Assembly: GCF_003323735.1 (NCBI RefSeq)
Contig: NZ_QOIM01000025.1
Location: forward strand, 180,068-244,067
Length of the DNA stretch: 64,000 nucleotides
Direction of reading: 5' to 3'
Source of the DNA: Streptomyces reniochalinae
GTDB taxonomy: Bacteria; Actinomycetota; Actinomycetes; Streptomycetales; Streptomycetaceae
Shown here: positions 46,672 to 55,049 of the stretch, in pieces
Layout: each line of letters begins with the position of its first letter
How positions within the stretch are numbered: the stretch's first letter is position 1
Notes under the pieces: model-generated
What the model saw: the letters and a program-made list of their open reading frames with translations, nothing else
What the model was told of the DNA's origin: nothing
The model's database searches: none
Translations under genes and position numbers: made by a program

Positions 46672-47480
46672 GGTCGGACGCGGACACGAGTGCGGACACG
46701 GCGGCGGGGGCCGACTACGGCAGGCTCTTCCGGCTCGACGGGCGGCGCGTGGCCGTCGTCGGCGGCGGGAGCGGGATCGGACGTGAGGCCGCGCGGGCGC
46801 TGGTGGCGCAGGGCGCCGAGGTGGTCGTCGCCGACCGGGACGAGGCGGGCGCCGCCCAGACGGCGCGGCTGGCGGGCCCCGGGGCCTCGCCGTTCCTGCT
46901 CGACGTGCTGGACGAGGAGGCGCTGACGGCCGCGGCGGCGGACTGGGGGCCGCTGGACGGGCTGGTGATCACCGTCGGCGTCAACGTGCGCAAGCGCCTC
47001 GCGGACTACTCGGTCGCGGAGTTCGAGCGCGTGGTGGCCCTCAACCTGCGCGCCCACTTCTCCCTGGTGCGGGCGTGCGCTCCCGCCATGGCCGCACGCG
47101 GGCGGGGCGCGGTCGTCTCCCTCGCCTCCATGCGGGCCTTCCAGGTGGAGCCCGGGCAGGGTGTCTACGCCGCCTCCAAGGCCGGCCTCGTCCAGCTCCT
47201 GCGGACCGCCGCGGCCGAGTGGGGGCCGCAGGGCGTGCGGTTCAACGCGGTGGCGCCCGGCGTGGTGCGTACGCCGCTGACCGACCAGATCGCGGCGGAC
47301 CGGGAGTGGTACGACGCGTATGCGCGGGCGTCCGCGTTGCAGCGGTGGGCGCGGGCCGACGAGATCGCGGGCGCCGTGGTGTATCTGGTCTCCGACGCGT
47401 CCACCTTCGTGACGGGCAGCGTGCTCACCGTCGACGGCGGCTGGACGGCCGTCGACGGACGGTACGACCCGGCCGTGTGA
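46668..47480 (+). CDS. SDR-family dehydrogenase
   Basis: A 270-residue classical short-chain dehydrogenase. The nucleotide site is VAVVGGGSGIGREAARALVAQGAEVVVADRDEA near 28-60, where the acidic Asp after the second strand suggests NAD(H). The usual NNAG is TVGVN. The catalytic residues are Ser in SLASMRA and YAASKAG (Tyr, Lys). The GTG overlaps the aldehyde dehydrogenase stop by 4 bp. It may convert an alcohol or hydroxy intermediate to the aldehyde or ketone in this pathway, which is inference. Confidence 0.88.
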   Translation: MRSDADTSADTAAGADYGRLFRLDGRRVAVVGGGSGIGREAARALVAQGAEVVVADRDEAGAAQTARLAGPGASPFLLDVLDEEALTAAAADWGPLDGLVITVGVNVRKRLADYSVAEFERVVALNLRAHFSLVRACAPAMAARGRGAVVSLASMRAFQVEPGQGVYAASKAGLVQLLRTAAAEWGPQGVRFNAVAPGVVRTPLTDQIAADREWYDAYARASALQRWARADEIAGAVVYLVSDASTFVTGSVLTVDGGWTAVDGRYDPAV

Positions 47481-47519
47481 CCCTGTTCGTCTCCAGCGCC
47501 CCTCAAGGAGCTACCCGCG

Positions 47520-47834
47520 ATGCCCGAGCAGCACGACCCCCCGCAGGGAGACGGCAGCCCCCTGGACGGGCTCCCCCACGTCCGAGCCAGGCGCCCCGCG
47601 CTGTGGCTCCTCCTCGTTCCCGCCGTCCTGTTCTGCGCGGCCCCGCTGGTCGCCGACCGCGTCGAGCCCCGCGTGCTCGGCCTGCCCTTCCTGCTCCTGT
47701 GGATCATCGCCGCGACCATCGTCAGCCCGCTGGTCATCTGGGTGGTCTCGCGGCTCGATCCGGCGTTCCGGCAGGATGCCGTCGAGCCCCTTCCGGTCGA
47801 TGACACCCCGAGCGAAGAGGGAGGACCGCGATGA
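47520..47834 (+). CDS. DUF3311 small membrane subunit of a symporter
   Basis: A 104-residue protein with two transmembrane helices (LWLLLVPAVLFCAAPLVADRV, then LPFLLLWIIAATIVSPLVIWVV). The family DUF3311 is usually encoded just before a sodium:solute symporter. The ATG at 47520 has AAGGAG upstream, and its stop overlaps the symporter start by 4 bp. It is likely an accessory subunit of the transporter that follows. Confidence 0.85.
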   Translation: MPEQHDPPQGDGSPLDGLPHVRARRPALWLLLVPAVLFCAAPLVADRVEPRVLGLPFLLLWIIAATIVSPLVIWVVSRLDPAFRQDAVEPLPVDDTPSEEGGPR

Positions 47835-49345
47835 GCGGCTCCGCGGCCGTCGCGACGACGATCTTCGGGCTGGCCATGGTGGCGACCCTCGCCATCGGCG
47901 TGCTCAGCGCCCGCGGGCGGGACAAGGGCATGGCGGAGTGGTCCGTCTCCAGCCGCGGCCTGGGCGTGTTGTTCGTCTGGCTGCTGATGGCGGGTGAGAC
48001 CTACACCAGCTTCTCCTTCCTGGGCACGGCGGGCTGGTCGTACTCGTACGGGGTGCCGATCCTCTACCTCGTCGCCTACCTGACGGTCGGGTTCGCGGTG
48101 GCGTACGTCGTCGGGCCCGCGCTGTGGACGTACGCGAGCCGCCATCGGCTGCTGTCCATCGCGGACATGGCCGAGCACAGGTTCCGCTCGCGCCCGGTGG
48201 GGATCCTGGTGGCGGTCACGGCGACGGTCTTCATCGTCCCCTACGTGCAGGTCCAGATCCAGGGCATGGGCGTGGTGGTCAACGCGATGACGTACGGCAG
48301 CGTCGACCTGCACGTGGCGGCCGTCATCTCGTTCGTCGTCGCGGAGGCGTTCATCCTGGTGTCCGGGCTGCGCGGTTCGGCGTGGGTGAGCGTGCTCAAG
48401 GACGTCCTGGTGATCGTCGCTGTGGTGTTCCTGGCGGTGTGGGTGCCGCTGCACTACCTCGACGGGTACGGCGACTTCATGACCCGGATGGTGAACGAGC
48501 GGCCCGAGTGGCTGACGTTCCCCGGCCACGACTCGGGCGGGCTGAACGGCACCTGGTTCGTCTCCACGCTGCTGCTCAACGCGGTGACGATCTCCATCTT
48601 CCCCACCACCGTGGCGGGGTACCTGAGCGCGAAGAGCCCGAACGCGCTGCGCCGCAACGCGCTGCTGCTGCCCTGGTACCAGCTGCTGCTGTTCATCCCG
48701 ATGATGGTCGGCGCCGTCGCGCTCTTCGCGCTGCCGGCCCTGGGCAACCCGGACCTGGCGCTGTTCCGGCTGGTGACGGACTCGCTGCCGTCCCCCGTCG
48801 TCGCCGTGATCGGGGTGGCCGGAGCGCTGTCGGCGATCGTGCCGATGAGCGTGTTCATGCTGGCCATCGGCACCCTGTGCGGCCGCACCCTGCTGGGCGG
48901 CGGCAACGGCTCCGACCCGCGCAGCCGCACCCGGCCAAGCACGGTCCCCGGCAGCGCCGACGACGTCCGTATCAAGCGGCTGTCGCAGTTGGTGTGCTTC
49001 CTGGCCGGGCTCGTCGCCCTGCTGGGCAGCCTGTTCTACCCGAACACGCTGGTGCAGCTGTCGGTCCTGTCCTACGAGGGCCTCGCCCAGCTCGTGCCCC
49101 TGGCGCTGCTGTCGCTGTTCTGGCGGCGGCTGACGGCGGCTGCCGGAGTCGCGGGCACGCTGGTCGGACTGGCCGTCGTGCTGCTGCTGTGGTGGACGGA
49201 CAACGATCCCTGGCACGGGGTCAACGGCGGCGTGCTCGCGCTGGCGGCCAACCTGCTGGTGGCCGTGGCCTTCACCTACGCCGGGCCCCGCACACCGGCC
49301 GCGGGCACCGAGCCCGTGCGGGACACTCAGGAGGAGGCGGTATGA
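47831..49345 (+). CDS. Sodium:solute symporter (SSS family)
   Basis: A 504-residue SSS transporter with about 13 helices. Signatures include RGLGVLFVWLLMAGETYTSFSFLGTAGWSYSYGVPILYLVAYLTVGF, then YASRHRLLSIADMAEHRFRSR and FPTTVAGYLSAKSPNALRRNALLLPWYQL. It should couple sodium entry to uptake of a small organic acid, amino acid or amide. The ATG overlaps DUF3311 by 4 bp. Within an operon of amidohydrolases and dehydrogenases under a FadR-type regulator, it probably imports the pathway substrate. Confidence 0.9.
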   Translation: MSGSAAVATTIFGLAMVATLAIGVLSARGRDKGMAEWSVSSRGLGVLFVWLLMAGETYTSFSFLGTAGWSYSYGVPILYLVAYLTVGFAVAYVVGPALWTYASRHRLLSIADMAEHRFRSRPVGILVAVTATVFIVPYVQVQIQGMGVVVNAMTYGSVDLHVAAVISFVVAEAFILVSGLRGSAWVSVLKDVLVIVAVVFLAVWVPLHYLDGYGDFMTRMVNERPEWLTFPGHDSGGLNGTWFVSTLLLNAVTISIFPTTVAGYLSAKSPNALRRNALLLPWYQLLLFIPMMVGAVALFALPALGNPDLALFRLVTDSLPSPVVAVIGVAGALSAIVPMSVFMLAIGTLCGRTLLGGGNGSDPRSRTRPSTVPGSADDVRIKRLSQLVCFLAGLVALLGSLFYPNTLVQLSVLSYEGLAQLVPLALLSLFWRRLTAAAGVAGTLVGLAVVLLLWWTDNDPWHGVNGGVLALAANLLVAVAFTYAGPRTPAAGTEPVRDTQEEAV

Positions 49346-49389
49346 GGCGGGCTCACGGCCGCACACGCGCGAAGGGCACGGGCGCGTGA
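49342..49389 (+). CDS. 15-codon bridging mini-ORF
   Basis: MRRAHGRTRAKGTGA starts at an ATG overlapping the symporter stop (ATGA), with AGGAGG upstream. Its TGA overlaps the GTG of the amidase gene (GTGA). The peptide is very basic. It may serve translational coupling rather than make a stable product. Chance is possible, but the double overlap with a strong ribosome site is notable. Confidence 0.45.
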   Translation: MRRAHGRTRAKGTGA

Positions 49390-51758
49390 AGGGCGAGACG
49401 GCCTCGTTCGCGGTGCCGGGGCTGGGAGAGCCCGTCGAGATCCTGGTCGACCGCTGGGGCGTACCCCACCTGTACGCGGGCTCCCGCGCCGACCTCTTCC
49501 TCGCCCAGGGCTTCAACGCCGCCCGCGAACGCCTCTTCCAGCTCGATCTGTGGCGCAGGCGGGGCCTCGGGCTCCTCTCCGAGGTCCTGGGCGCTGACTA
49601 CGTGGAGCACGACAGGGCGGCGCGGCTCTTCCTCTACCGGGGCGACATGGCCGAGGAGTGGGCCGCCTACGGGCCCGGAACGCGGGAGATGGCCCGCTCG
49701 TTCGTGGCCGGCGTCAACGCGTACGTGACGCTGGTGCACGAGGATCCGTCCCGGTTCCTGCCGCCGGAGTTCGCCGCGCTCGACTACGCGCCCGCCCACT
49801 GGCACCACAGCGACCTGGCCCGCATCCGCACACACGGCCTCTTCTACAACGTCCGCCAGGAGGTGGCGCGCGCGCTGACGCTGCGGGACCTCGGGCCGCG
49901 GGCGGAGGAGCTGCGCAAGGTCAGGGACCCGCTCGGGCACCGGCTCACCGTCCCCGAGGGGCTCGACCTCGACGTCCTGCCCGAGGACGTCCTGCGCGTC
50001 TACGACCTGGCCACCACACCGCCCTGGAGCCCGCGCGCCCAGCCCTCGCAGAGCCCCGACGGCAGCAACAACTGGGTGCTGGCCCCGTCCAAGACGGCGA
50101 CGGGGCGCCCGCTGCTGGCCAACGACCCGCACCGCGCCCTCACCCTGCCCTCGCTGCGGGCGCTGGCGCACCTGTCGGCCCCGGGCCTCGACGTGATCGG
50201 CGCCGGGGAGCCGGCGCTGCCGGGCATCTCCATCGGGCACAACGGCCACCTGGCGTTCGGCCTGACGATCTTCCCCGTGGACCAGGAGGACTTGTACGTC
50301 TACCGCACCGACCCGCGGGACCCGCATGCGTACGCGTACGGGGACGGCTGGGAGCGGATGACGTGCGTGACCGAGGAGATCCCGGTCCGGGACGCGGAGC
50401 CCGTCCGCACAAAGCTGTGGTTCACCCGGCACGGTCCCGTCGTCCGCGAGCGCCCCGAGCGCGATGCCGCCTTCGCGGTGCGGGCCGCGTGGCTGGGCCC
50501 CGGCATGGCGCCCTACCTGGGCAGCGCGGGCTACATGGACGCCACCACACCCGACGCGTTCATCCGGGCGCTGCGGCGCTGGGGCGCGCCGGGCGAGAAC
50601 CAGGTGTACGCGGCCGCCGACGGCACGATGGGCTGGTGTCCCGCCGCCCAGGTGCCGCGGCGGCGCGGCTGGGACGGCACCCTGCCGGTGCCCGGCGATG
50701 GGACGTACGAGTGGGACGGTTTCCTCCACGCCGGCGACCTGCCCTCCACCCGCGATCCGGCGGCCGGCTGGCTCGCCACCGCGAACCAGTACAACCTGCC
50801 GTCCGGGTATCCGCGCGGCGGATGGCAGGTCACCCACGACTGGTACGCGCCCACCAGGTACGAGCGGTGCGCCGAGGCGCTGGCGGCGCGGGACGACTGG
50901 AGCGCCGAGGACTGCGTGCGTCTCCAGACCGACTACGTCAGCCTCCCCGCGCGCCGGATCCTGCCGCGGCTCGCGGGTCTGCGCGGTGAACGGCTACGGA
51001 CGCGGACCGGCTTGGAGCTGCTGCGCGGCTGGGACGGACGGCTCACCGCCGGCTCGGGCGCCGCGGCGCTCTTCCAGGTGTGGTATCGCCGTCATCTGCG
51101 CCCGGCGCTGCTGCGGGAGGCGCTGCGCCCCTCGGCCCCGTCCACCGGCCCCGGGGCTGAGGACGCCGAGGGGTGGCTCAGGGCGGCGGTGCGGCGTCTG
51201 ACGCCCGCCGACGGCGAGGCGATGGACCCGCGTGTGGATCTGCGGCTGCTGGACGCGCCCGACCCGGAGGGACGGCTGGGCCCGCTGCTGCTGGACACGC
51301 TCGGTGAGGCGGTGGCGGACGTCACCGCAGTGCTGGGCCCGGACCAGGAGGACTGGGCCTGGGGAGCCCTGCACCGGGCCAGGTTGGTGCATCCGGTGGC
51401 CGGGCTGCTGGCCCGTCAGGGCGCGGAGGCCGTCCCCGACTGGTGCCGGCTGGATGCGCTGCCGCGCGGGGGCAGCGCGGAGACGGTGGGCGCCGCGGGC
51501 TATCTGGCGGACTTCGCGCAGAGCGACGGGGCGAGCTTCCGCATGGTCGTGGACGTCGGCGGGTGGGACGGCTCGCTCGCCATGAACTCCCCGGGCCAGT
51601 CGGGCGACCCGCGCTCGGCGCACTACGCGGACCTGTATCGGGCGTGGGCCTTCGACGGCGCCTTCCCGCTGGTCTACTCACGCTCCCGCGTCGAGGGGGA
51701 GACCACGCACCGGATCGTGCTCTCCCCCGCGCCGGTCACTCCTTCGTCGCGCCGGTGA
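49386..51758 (+). CDS. Penicillin acylase-family amidase (Ntn hydrolase)
   Basis: A 790-residue Ntn hydrolase. The alpha-chain region has VDRWGVPHLYAGSRADLFLAQGFNAARERLFQLDLWRRRGLG. Autocatalytic cleavage is expected before Ser227 in DGSNNWVLAPSKT, followed by GRPLLANDPHRAL. FGLTIFPVDQEDLYVY and the C-terminal MVVDVGGWDGSLAMNSPGQSG match the family. No signal peptide is visible, unlike most family members, so it is probably cytoplasmic and acts after uptake. The GTG at 49386 overlaps the mini-ORF stop. Its 3' end overlaps the convergent permease gene by 23 bp. Confidence 0.87.
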   Translation: MKGETASFAVPGLGEPVEILVDRWGVPHLYAGSRADLFLAQGFNAARERLFQLDLWRRRGLGLLSEVLGADYVEHDRAARLFLYRGDMAEEWAAYGPGTREMARSFVAGVNAYVTLVHEDPSRFLPPEFAALDYAPAHWHHSDLARIRTHGLFYNVRQEVARALTLRDLGPRAEELRKVRDPLGHRLTVPEGLDLDVLPEDVLRVYDLATTPPWSPRAQPSQSPDGSNNWVLAPSKTATGRPLLANDPHRALTLPSLRALAHLSAPGLDVIGAGEPALPGISIGHNGHLAFGLTIFPVDQEDLYVYRTDPRDPHAYAYGDGWERMTCVTEEIPVRDAEPVRTKLWFTRHGPVVRERPERDAAFAVRAAWLGPGMAPYLGSAGYMDATTPDAFIRALRRWGAPGENQVYAAADGTMGWCPAAQVPRRRGWDGTLPVPGDGTYEWDGFLHAGDLPSTRDPAAGWLATANQYNLPSGYPRGGWQVTHDWYAPTRYERCAEALAARDDWSAEDCVRLQTDYVSLPARRILPRLAGLRGERLRTRTGLELLRGWDGRLTAGSGAAALFQVWYRRHLRPALLREALRPSAPSTGPGAEDAEGWLRAAVRRLTPADGEAMDPRVDLRLLDAPDPEGRLGPLLLDTLGEAVADVTAVLGPDQEDWAWGALHRARLVHPVAGLLARQGAEAVPDWCRLDALPRGGSAETVGAAGYLADFAQSDGASFRMVVDVGGWDGSLAMNSPGQSGDPRSAHYADLYRAWAFDGAFPLVYSRSRVEGETTHRIVLSPAPVTPSSRR

Positions 51759-52626
51759 GCATTCCCTGGATGAACCGGCGTTGCAGCAGCAGGTAGACGA
51801 CGACCACGGGCAGCGCGATGAGGGCGGCCGCGGCGGCGAGCAGCGCGGTGTCCGAGGAGTGCTGTCCCTGGAAGAAGGCGAGCCCGAGCGGGACCGTGCG
51901 GTGTGCCTCGTCGCTGACCATCACCAAGGCCATCAGGAACTCGTTCCAGGTCCACATGAAGACGATGACGGTCAGCGTCGCGAAGGCGGGCCGTCCCATG
52001 GGCAGCAGGACGCGGGTGAGGGATGTCCAATGGGTCGCTCCGTCGATCCGGGCCGCCTCCAGGAGCGAGCGCGGGGTGTTGCGGAAGTAGGTGCGCATCC
52101 AGAAGACGCCGAAGGCCAGGGACTGCGCGGTCTGCGGCAGGATCAGCCCCCAGTAGGTGTTGGTGAGCCCCCAGTGCCGCAGGTCGAAGTAGAGCGGGAC
52201 GATCACCGCTTCCTGCGGGAGGGTGAGGCCGACGACGAAGAGGTAGAACAGCGCGTTGGAGCCGGGGAACCGCATGGTGCCGAAGGCGTAGGCGGCCAGG
52301 GTGGCCAGCACCGTGGTGAGGGCGACGACCGCGACGGCGACGACGACCGAGCTGACCAGATAGGTGCCGAAGTGGCCGCGGGTCCACGCGTCGGCGAAGT
52401 TGCCCCAGTTGAGGGACTTCGGCAGGGAGAAGCCGGTGTCCAGCGAGGACTGGCTGGACAGCGCGGTGGACAGGATTCCGGCCACCGGGGTCAGCGCGAT
52501 CAGCGCGAACAGGCAGAGGATCCCGTAGGTGACGGCGCGTTCCGTGGGCGAGGTGGTGGTGTCCCGGGTGTGCCGCGCGGACGGCTTCGCCCGCGCGTCC
52601 GGCCTTCTCGGCGTGCTCGTGCTCAT
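51736..52626 (-). CDS. Carbohydrate ABC transporter permease (MalG-type)
   Basis: A 296-residue inner permease with six helices. The ABC-coupling EAA motif is SLLEAARIDGATHWTSLTRVLLPMGRPA. LTLPQEAVIVPLYFDL and WTWNEFLMALVMVSDE are typical of MalG/GtsC proteins. The first ~30 residues are polar. The ATG overlaps the partner permease stop by 4 bp. It forms the import channel with the MalF-type protein. No ATPase gene is nearby; a shared MsiK-type ATPase is the usual actinomycete solution. Confidence 0.9.
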   Translation of the reverse strand: MSTSTPRRPDARAKPSARHTRDTTTSPTERAVTYGILCLFALIALTPVAGILSTALSSQSSLDTGFSLPKSLNWGNFADAWTRGHFGTYLVSSVVVAVAVVALTTVLATLAAYAFGTMRFPGSNALFYLFVVGLTLPQEAVIVPLYFDLRHWGLTNTYWGLILPQTAQSLAFGVFWMRTYFRNTPRSLLEAARIDGATHWTSLTRVLLPMGRPAFATLTVIVFMWTWNEFLMALVMVSDEAHRTVPLGLAFFQGQHSSDTALLAAAAALIALPVVVVYLLLQRRFIQGMLTGATKE

Positions 52627-53600
52627 CGGTTCCGCCCCTCCACGAGCCGGGTGACCACCATGGTCAGCGCGAAGATGACCGCGGTCAGGGTGATGCCCAT
52701 GGCCGAGGCGGCGCCGACCTCGCCGGTCTCGAAGGCCCGGCGGTAGACCTCGTAGGCGGGCACCGAGGTGGCGTTGCCGGGACCGCCGCTGGTGGTGATA
52801 TAGACGAGGTCGAAGTTGCGCAGCGCGGCCACCAGGGTCAGCGTCAGGGCGACGGCGACCTCGGCACGCAGCCCCGGCAGCGTCACCGTGAAGAACTCCC
52901 GCACAGGGCCCGCGCCGTCGATGCGGGCGGCCTCGTACAGCTCGCGCGGGATGCGCTGGGCCCCGGCGAGGAAGAGCACGAGGCACAGCCCGGTCTCCAC
53001 CCAGGTGCCGATGGCCCCGACGGCGGGCAGCGCCCAGCTGTCGTCGCCCAGCCACGAGCGGGCCAGCGCGTCCAGGCCCACCGCGCGCAGCGTGTCGTTG
53101 AGCAGTCCGTCGGGGGCGAGGATGGAGCGCCAGGCGACGCCGACGACGACCATGGCCAGCACCTGCGGCAGGAACAGCACGGTGCGGAAGAAGGTCATGC
53201 CGCGGATGCGGAAGCGGGTGAGCGCCGCGGTCAGCACGAGCCCGAGGGCGGCCGGCAGCGCGGCGTAGAAGAGCAGCAGGACGGCGGCGTGCGCGAAGGG
53301 GGCGCGCAGTTCGGGGTCGGTGAGCAGGTCCCGGTAGTTGTCCCAGCCTGCCCAGGTGGCACGGGTCAGCCCGTCCCAGTGCAGCAGGGACAGCCATCCG
53401 GTCTGGCCGAGCGGCCACAGCAGGAAGACCCCGAAGACGGCCAGCGCGGGCAGGATGTACAGGTATCCGACCGCTCGGGGCTCGCCGGGGGCCCGACGGC
53501 GGTAGCGGGCCGCGAGCTTGCCGGGCACGGCGGGCCCCTTGGGGGGCACGGCGGCTCCCTTGCCGGTCGCGGCTTCCGGGCGCCGGGTGCCGTCGGTCAT
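52623..53600 (-). CDS. Carbohydrate ABC transporter permease (MalF-type)
   Basis: A 325-residue permease with six helices after a polar N-terminus. Segments include LYILPALAVFGVFLLWPLGQTGWLSLLHWDG, FFRTVLFLPQVLAMVVVGVAWRSIL, and the EAA loop ELYEAARIDGAGPVREFFTVTLPGL. The ATG at 53600 is chosen (GAGG seven bases upstream); the GTG one codon earlier overlaps the preceding stop as GTGA and is also possible. It sits between binding protein and MalG-type genes. Confidence 0.9.
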   Translation of the reverse strand: MTDGTRRPEAATGKGAAVPPKGPAVPGKLAARYRRRAPGEPRAVGYLYILPALAVFGVFLLWPLGQTGWLSLLHWDGLTRATWAGWDNYRDLLTDPELRAPFAHAAVLLLFYAALPAALGLVLTAALTRFRIRGMTFFRTVLFLPQVLAMVVVGVAWRSILAPDGLLNDTLRAVGLDALARSWLGDDSWALPAVGAIGTWVETGLCLVLFLAGAQRIPRELYEAARIDGAGPVREFFTVTLPGLRAEVAVALTLTLVAALRNFDLVYITTSGGPGNATSVPAYEVYRRAFETGEVGAASAMGITLTAVIFALTMVVTRLVEGRNR

Positions 53601-55015
53601 CACCTGTCCTCACCGTCGGCGCGCTGTTCGGCGCGGAAGTCGGCGTAGCTCTTCTGCATGCGCGAGGCGAGATCCTTCGGGCCGACGTCGCCGGCGAGGA
53701 CGCCCTGGAGGTCGGCGGAGAGCGTGTCGTAGAAGGTGGGGGTGGTGTAGTCGAGGTACGGCACCAGCCCGTCGGCGTCGTTGAGCTCTTCCCAGCCCGC
53801 GACCATCTGCCCGGCGGCGCTGTCGGCGTCGAGCTTGTCCGCGGCCGCCCCTGGGACCACGGGCAGTACGCCCTCCTGGGTCAGCACGTCGGAGGCGTGT
53901 GAGCTGGTGAGGAAGTCCAGGTAGGCGGCGGCGACCTCGGGGTGGTCCGACTTGGAGGTGACCGACCAGGGCAGGCCCTCGCCGCCGGTGGTGACCGGCC
54001 GCGCACCGGAGTCGGGCGGCGGCGGCATGAAGCCGAGGTCGTCGCCCATCGTCTTGCGCAGGTCGGCCAGTTGCCAGGTGCCGGTGATCAGGAAGGCGCC
54101 CTTGCCGTCGGCGAACTGCTTGGCCGCGTCGTCGTAGCCCTTTCCGTTGGCGCCCTTGGGCACGTAGCCCTTCTGCGACCAGTCGGCGAGCGTGCCGGCC
54201 GCCTCGCGGGTGGCGTCCGTCCCGAAGCCCTCGCCCCGCCCGAACACCGTCTCGCGCACCGGGCCCGCGGTGCCCGCCGCCTGCGCCTGAAGGAGGCCGA
54301 AGGTGTGGATCGCCGGGTACTTGTCGAGGTTGCCGAACTGGACGGGGAGCTGTCCGGCCTTCTTCAGCTCGGGCAGCGCCGCGGTGAACTCGTCCCACGT
54401 CTCGGGCGGCTCGACTCCGGCTTTCCGCAGCACCTTCTTGTCGTAGTAGACGCCGATGTACTCGCCTTCCTGCGAGATGCCGTACAGCCGCCCGGTGCCG
54501 AACTGCTTCCCGTCGGCGGAGACGCGGTTGAGGTTGAGCAGGGTCTGCGGGAAGCGCGTGTTCCAGCCGTAGAGGCCGGCGTAGTTGTCGAGAGGGGTGA
54601 GCATTCCGGCGTGCGCGAAGGCCACCATGTCGGAGTAGCCCTGGTTGGCCTGGACGACGTCGGGCGGGTCGTCACCGCTGAGGGCGAGCTTCAGTGTCTT
54701 CTTCAGGTCGTTGAAGCTGCGCGCGACACGTTTGATCGTGACGTTCGGATACTTCTTCTCGAACTCCGCGTTGAGCCGCTCGATCGCGGCGTTCTGGCCG
54801 CCGCGCACCTGCTGGTCCCACACGGTGAGGGTGACCTCGCCCGCCTTCGCCGGGTCGGGTACGGCGTTCGCGGCGCCACCACCCGCGCCGGCCGCGCCGG
54901 AGCCGTCGGTGCCCGGGACGCAGGCGGCTGCCGGCAGCAGCGCGCACAGGGCACCGAGGACGGCGAGGGCACGGCGGTACCGGCCGCCCGTGCGTTGGCT
55001 TCGCCCGTCGTTCAT
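53600..55015 (-). CDS. Sugar ABC transporter substrate-binding lipoprotein
   Basis: A 471-residue family 1-type solute-binding lipoprotein. The signal peptide ends in a lipobox at Cys32 (CALLPAAACVPG). The mature protein begins VTLTVWDQQVRGGQNAAIERLNAEFEKKYPNVTIKRV and contains DDPPDVVQANQG, ETWDEFTAALPELKKAGQLPV and GKGAFLITGTWQL, as usual for oligosaccharide binders. The ATG at 55015 has GAGGAACG upstream. The gene follows the PfkB gene by 34 bp on the same strand. The ligand is probably a beta-glucoside or related disaccharide, given the GH4 enzyme nearby. Confidence 0.9.
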   Translation of the reverse strand: MNDGRSQRTGGRYRRALAVLGALCALLPAAACVPGTDGSGAAGAGGGAANAVPDPAKAGEVTLTVWDQQVRGGQNAAIERLNAEFEKKYPNVTIKRVARSFNDLKKTLKLALSGDDPPDVVQANQGYSDMVAFAHAGMLTPLDNYAGLYGWNTRFPQTLLNLNRVSADGKQFGTGRLYGISQEGEYIGVYYDKKVLRKAGVEPPETWDEFTAALPELKKAGQLPVQFGNLDKYPAIHTFGLLQAQAAGTAGPVRETVFGRGEGFGTDATREAAGTLADWSQKGYVPKGANGKGYDDAAKQFADGKGAFLITGTWQLADLRKTMGDDLGFMPPPPDSGARPVTTGGEGLPWSVTSKSDHPEVAAAYLDFLTSSHASDVLTQEGVLPVVPGAAADKLDADSAAGQMVAGWEELNDADGLVPYLDYTTPTFYDTLSADLQGVLAGDVGPKDLASRMQKSYADFRAEQRADGEDR

Positions 55016-55049
55016 CGTTCCTCGTCTCCTCGGTCTCGGCACGGTCCGC

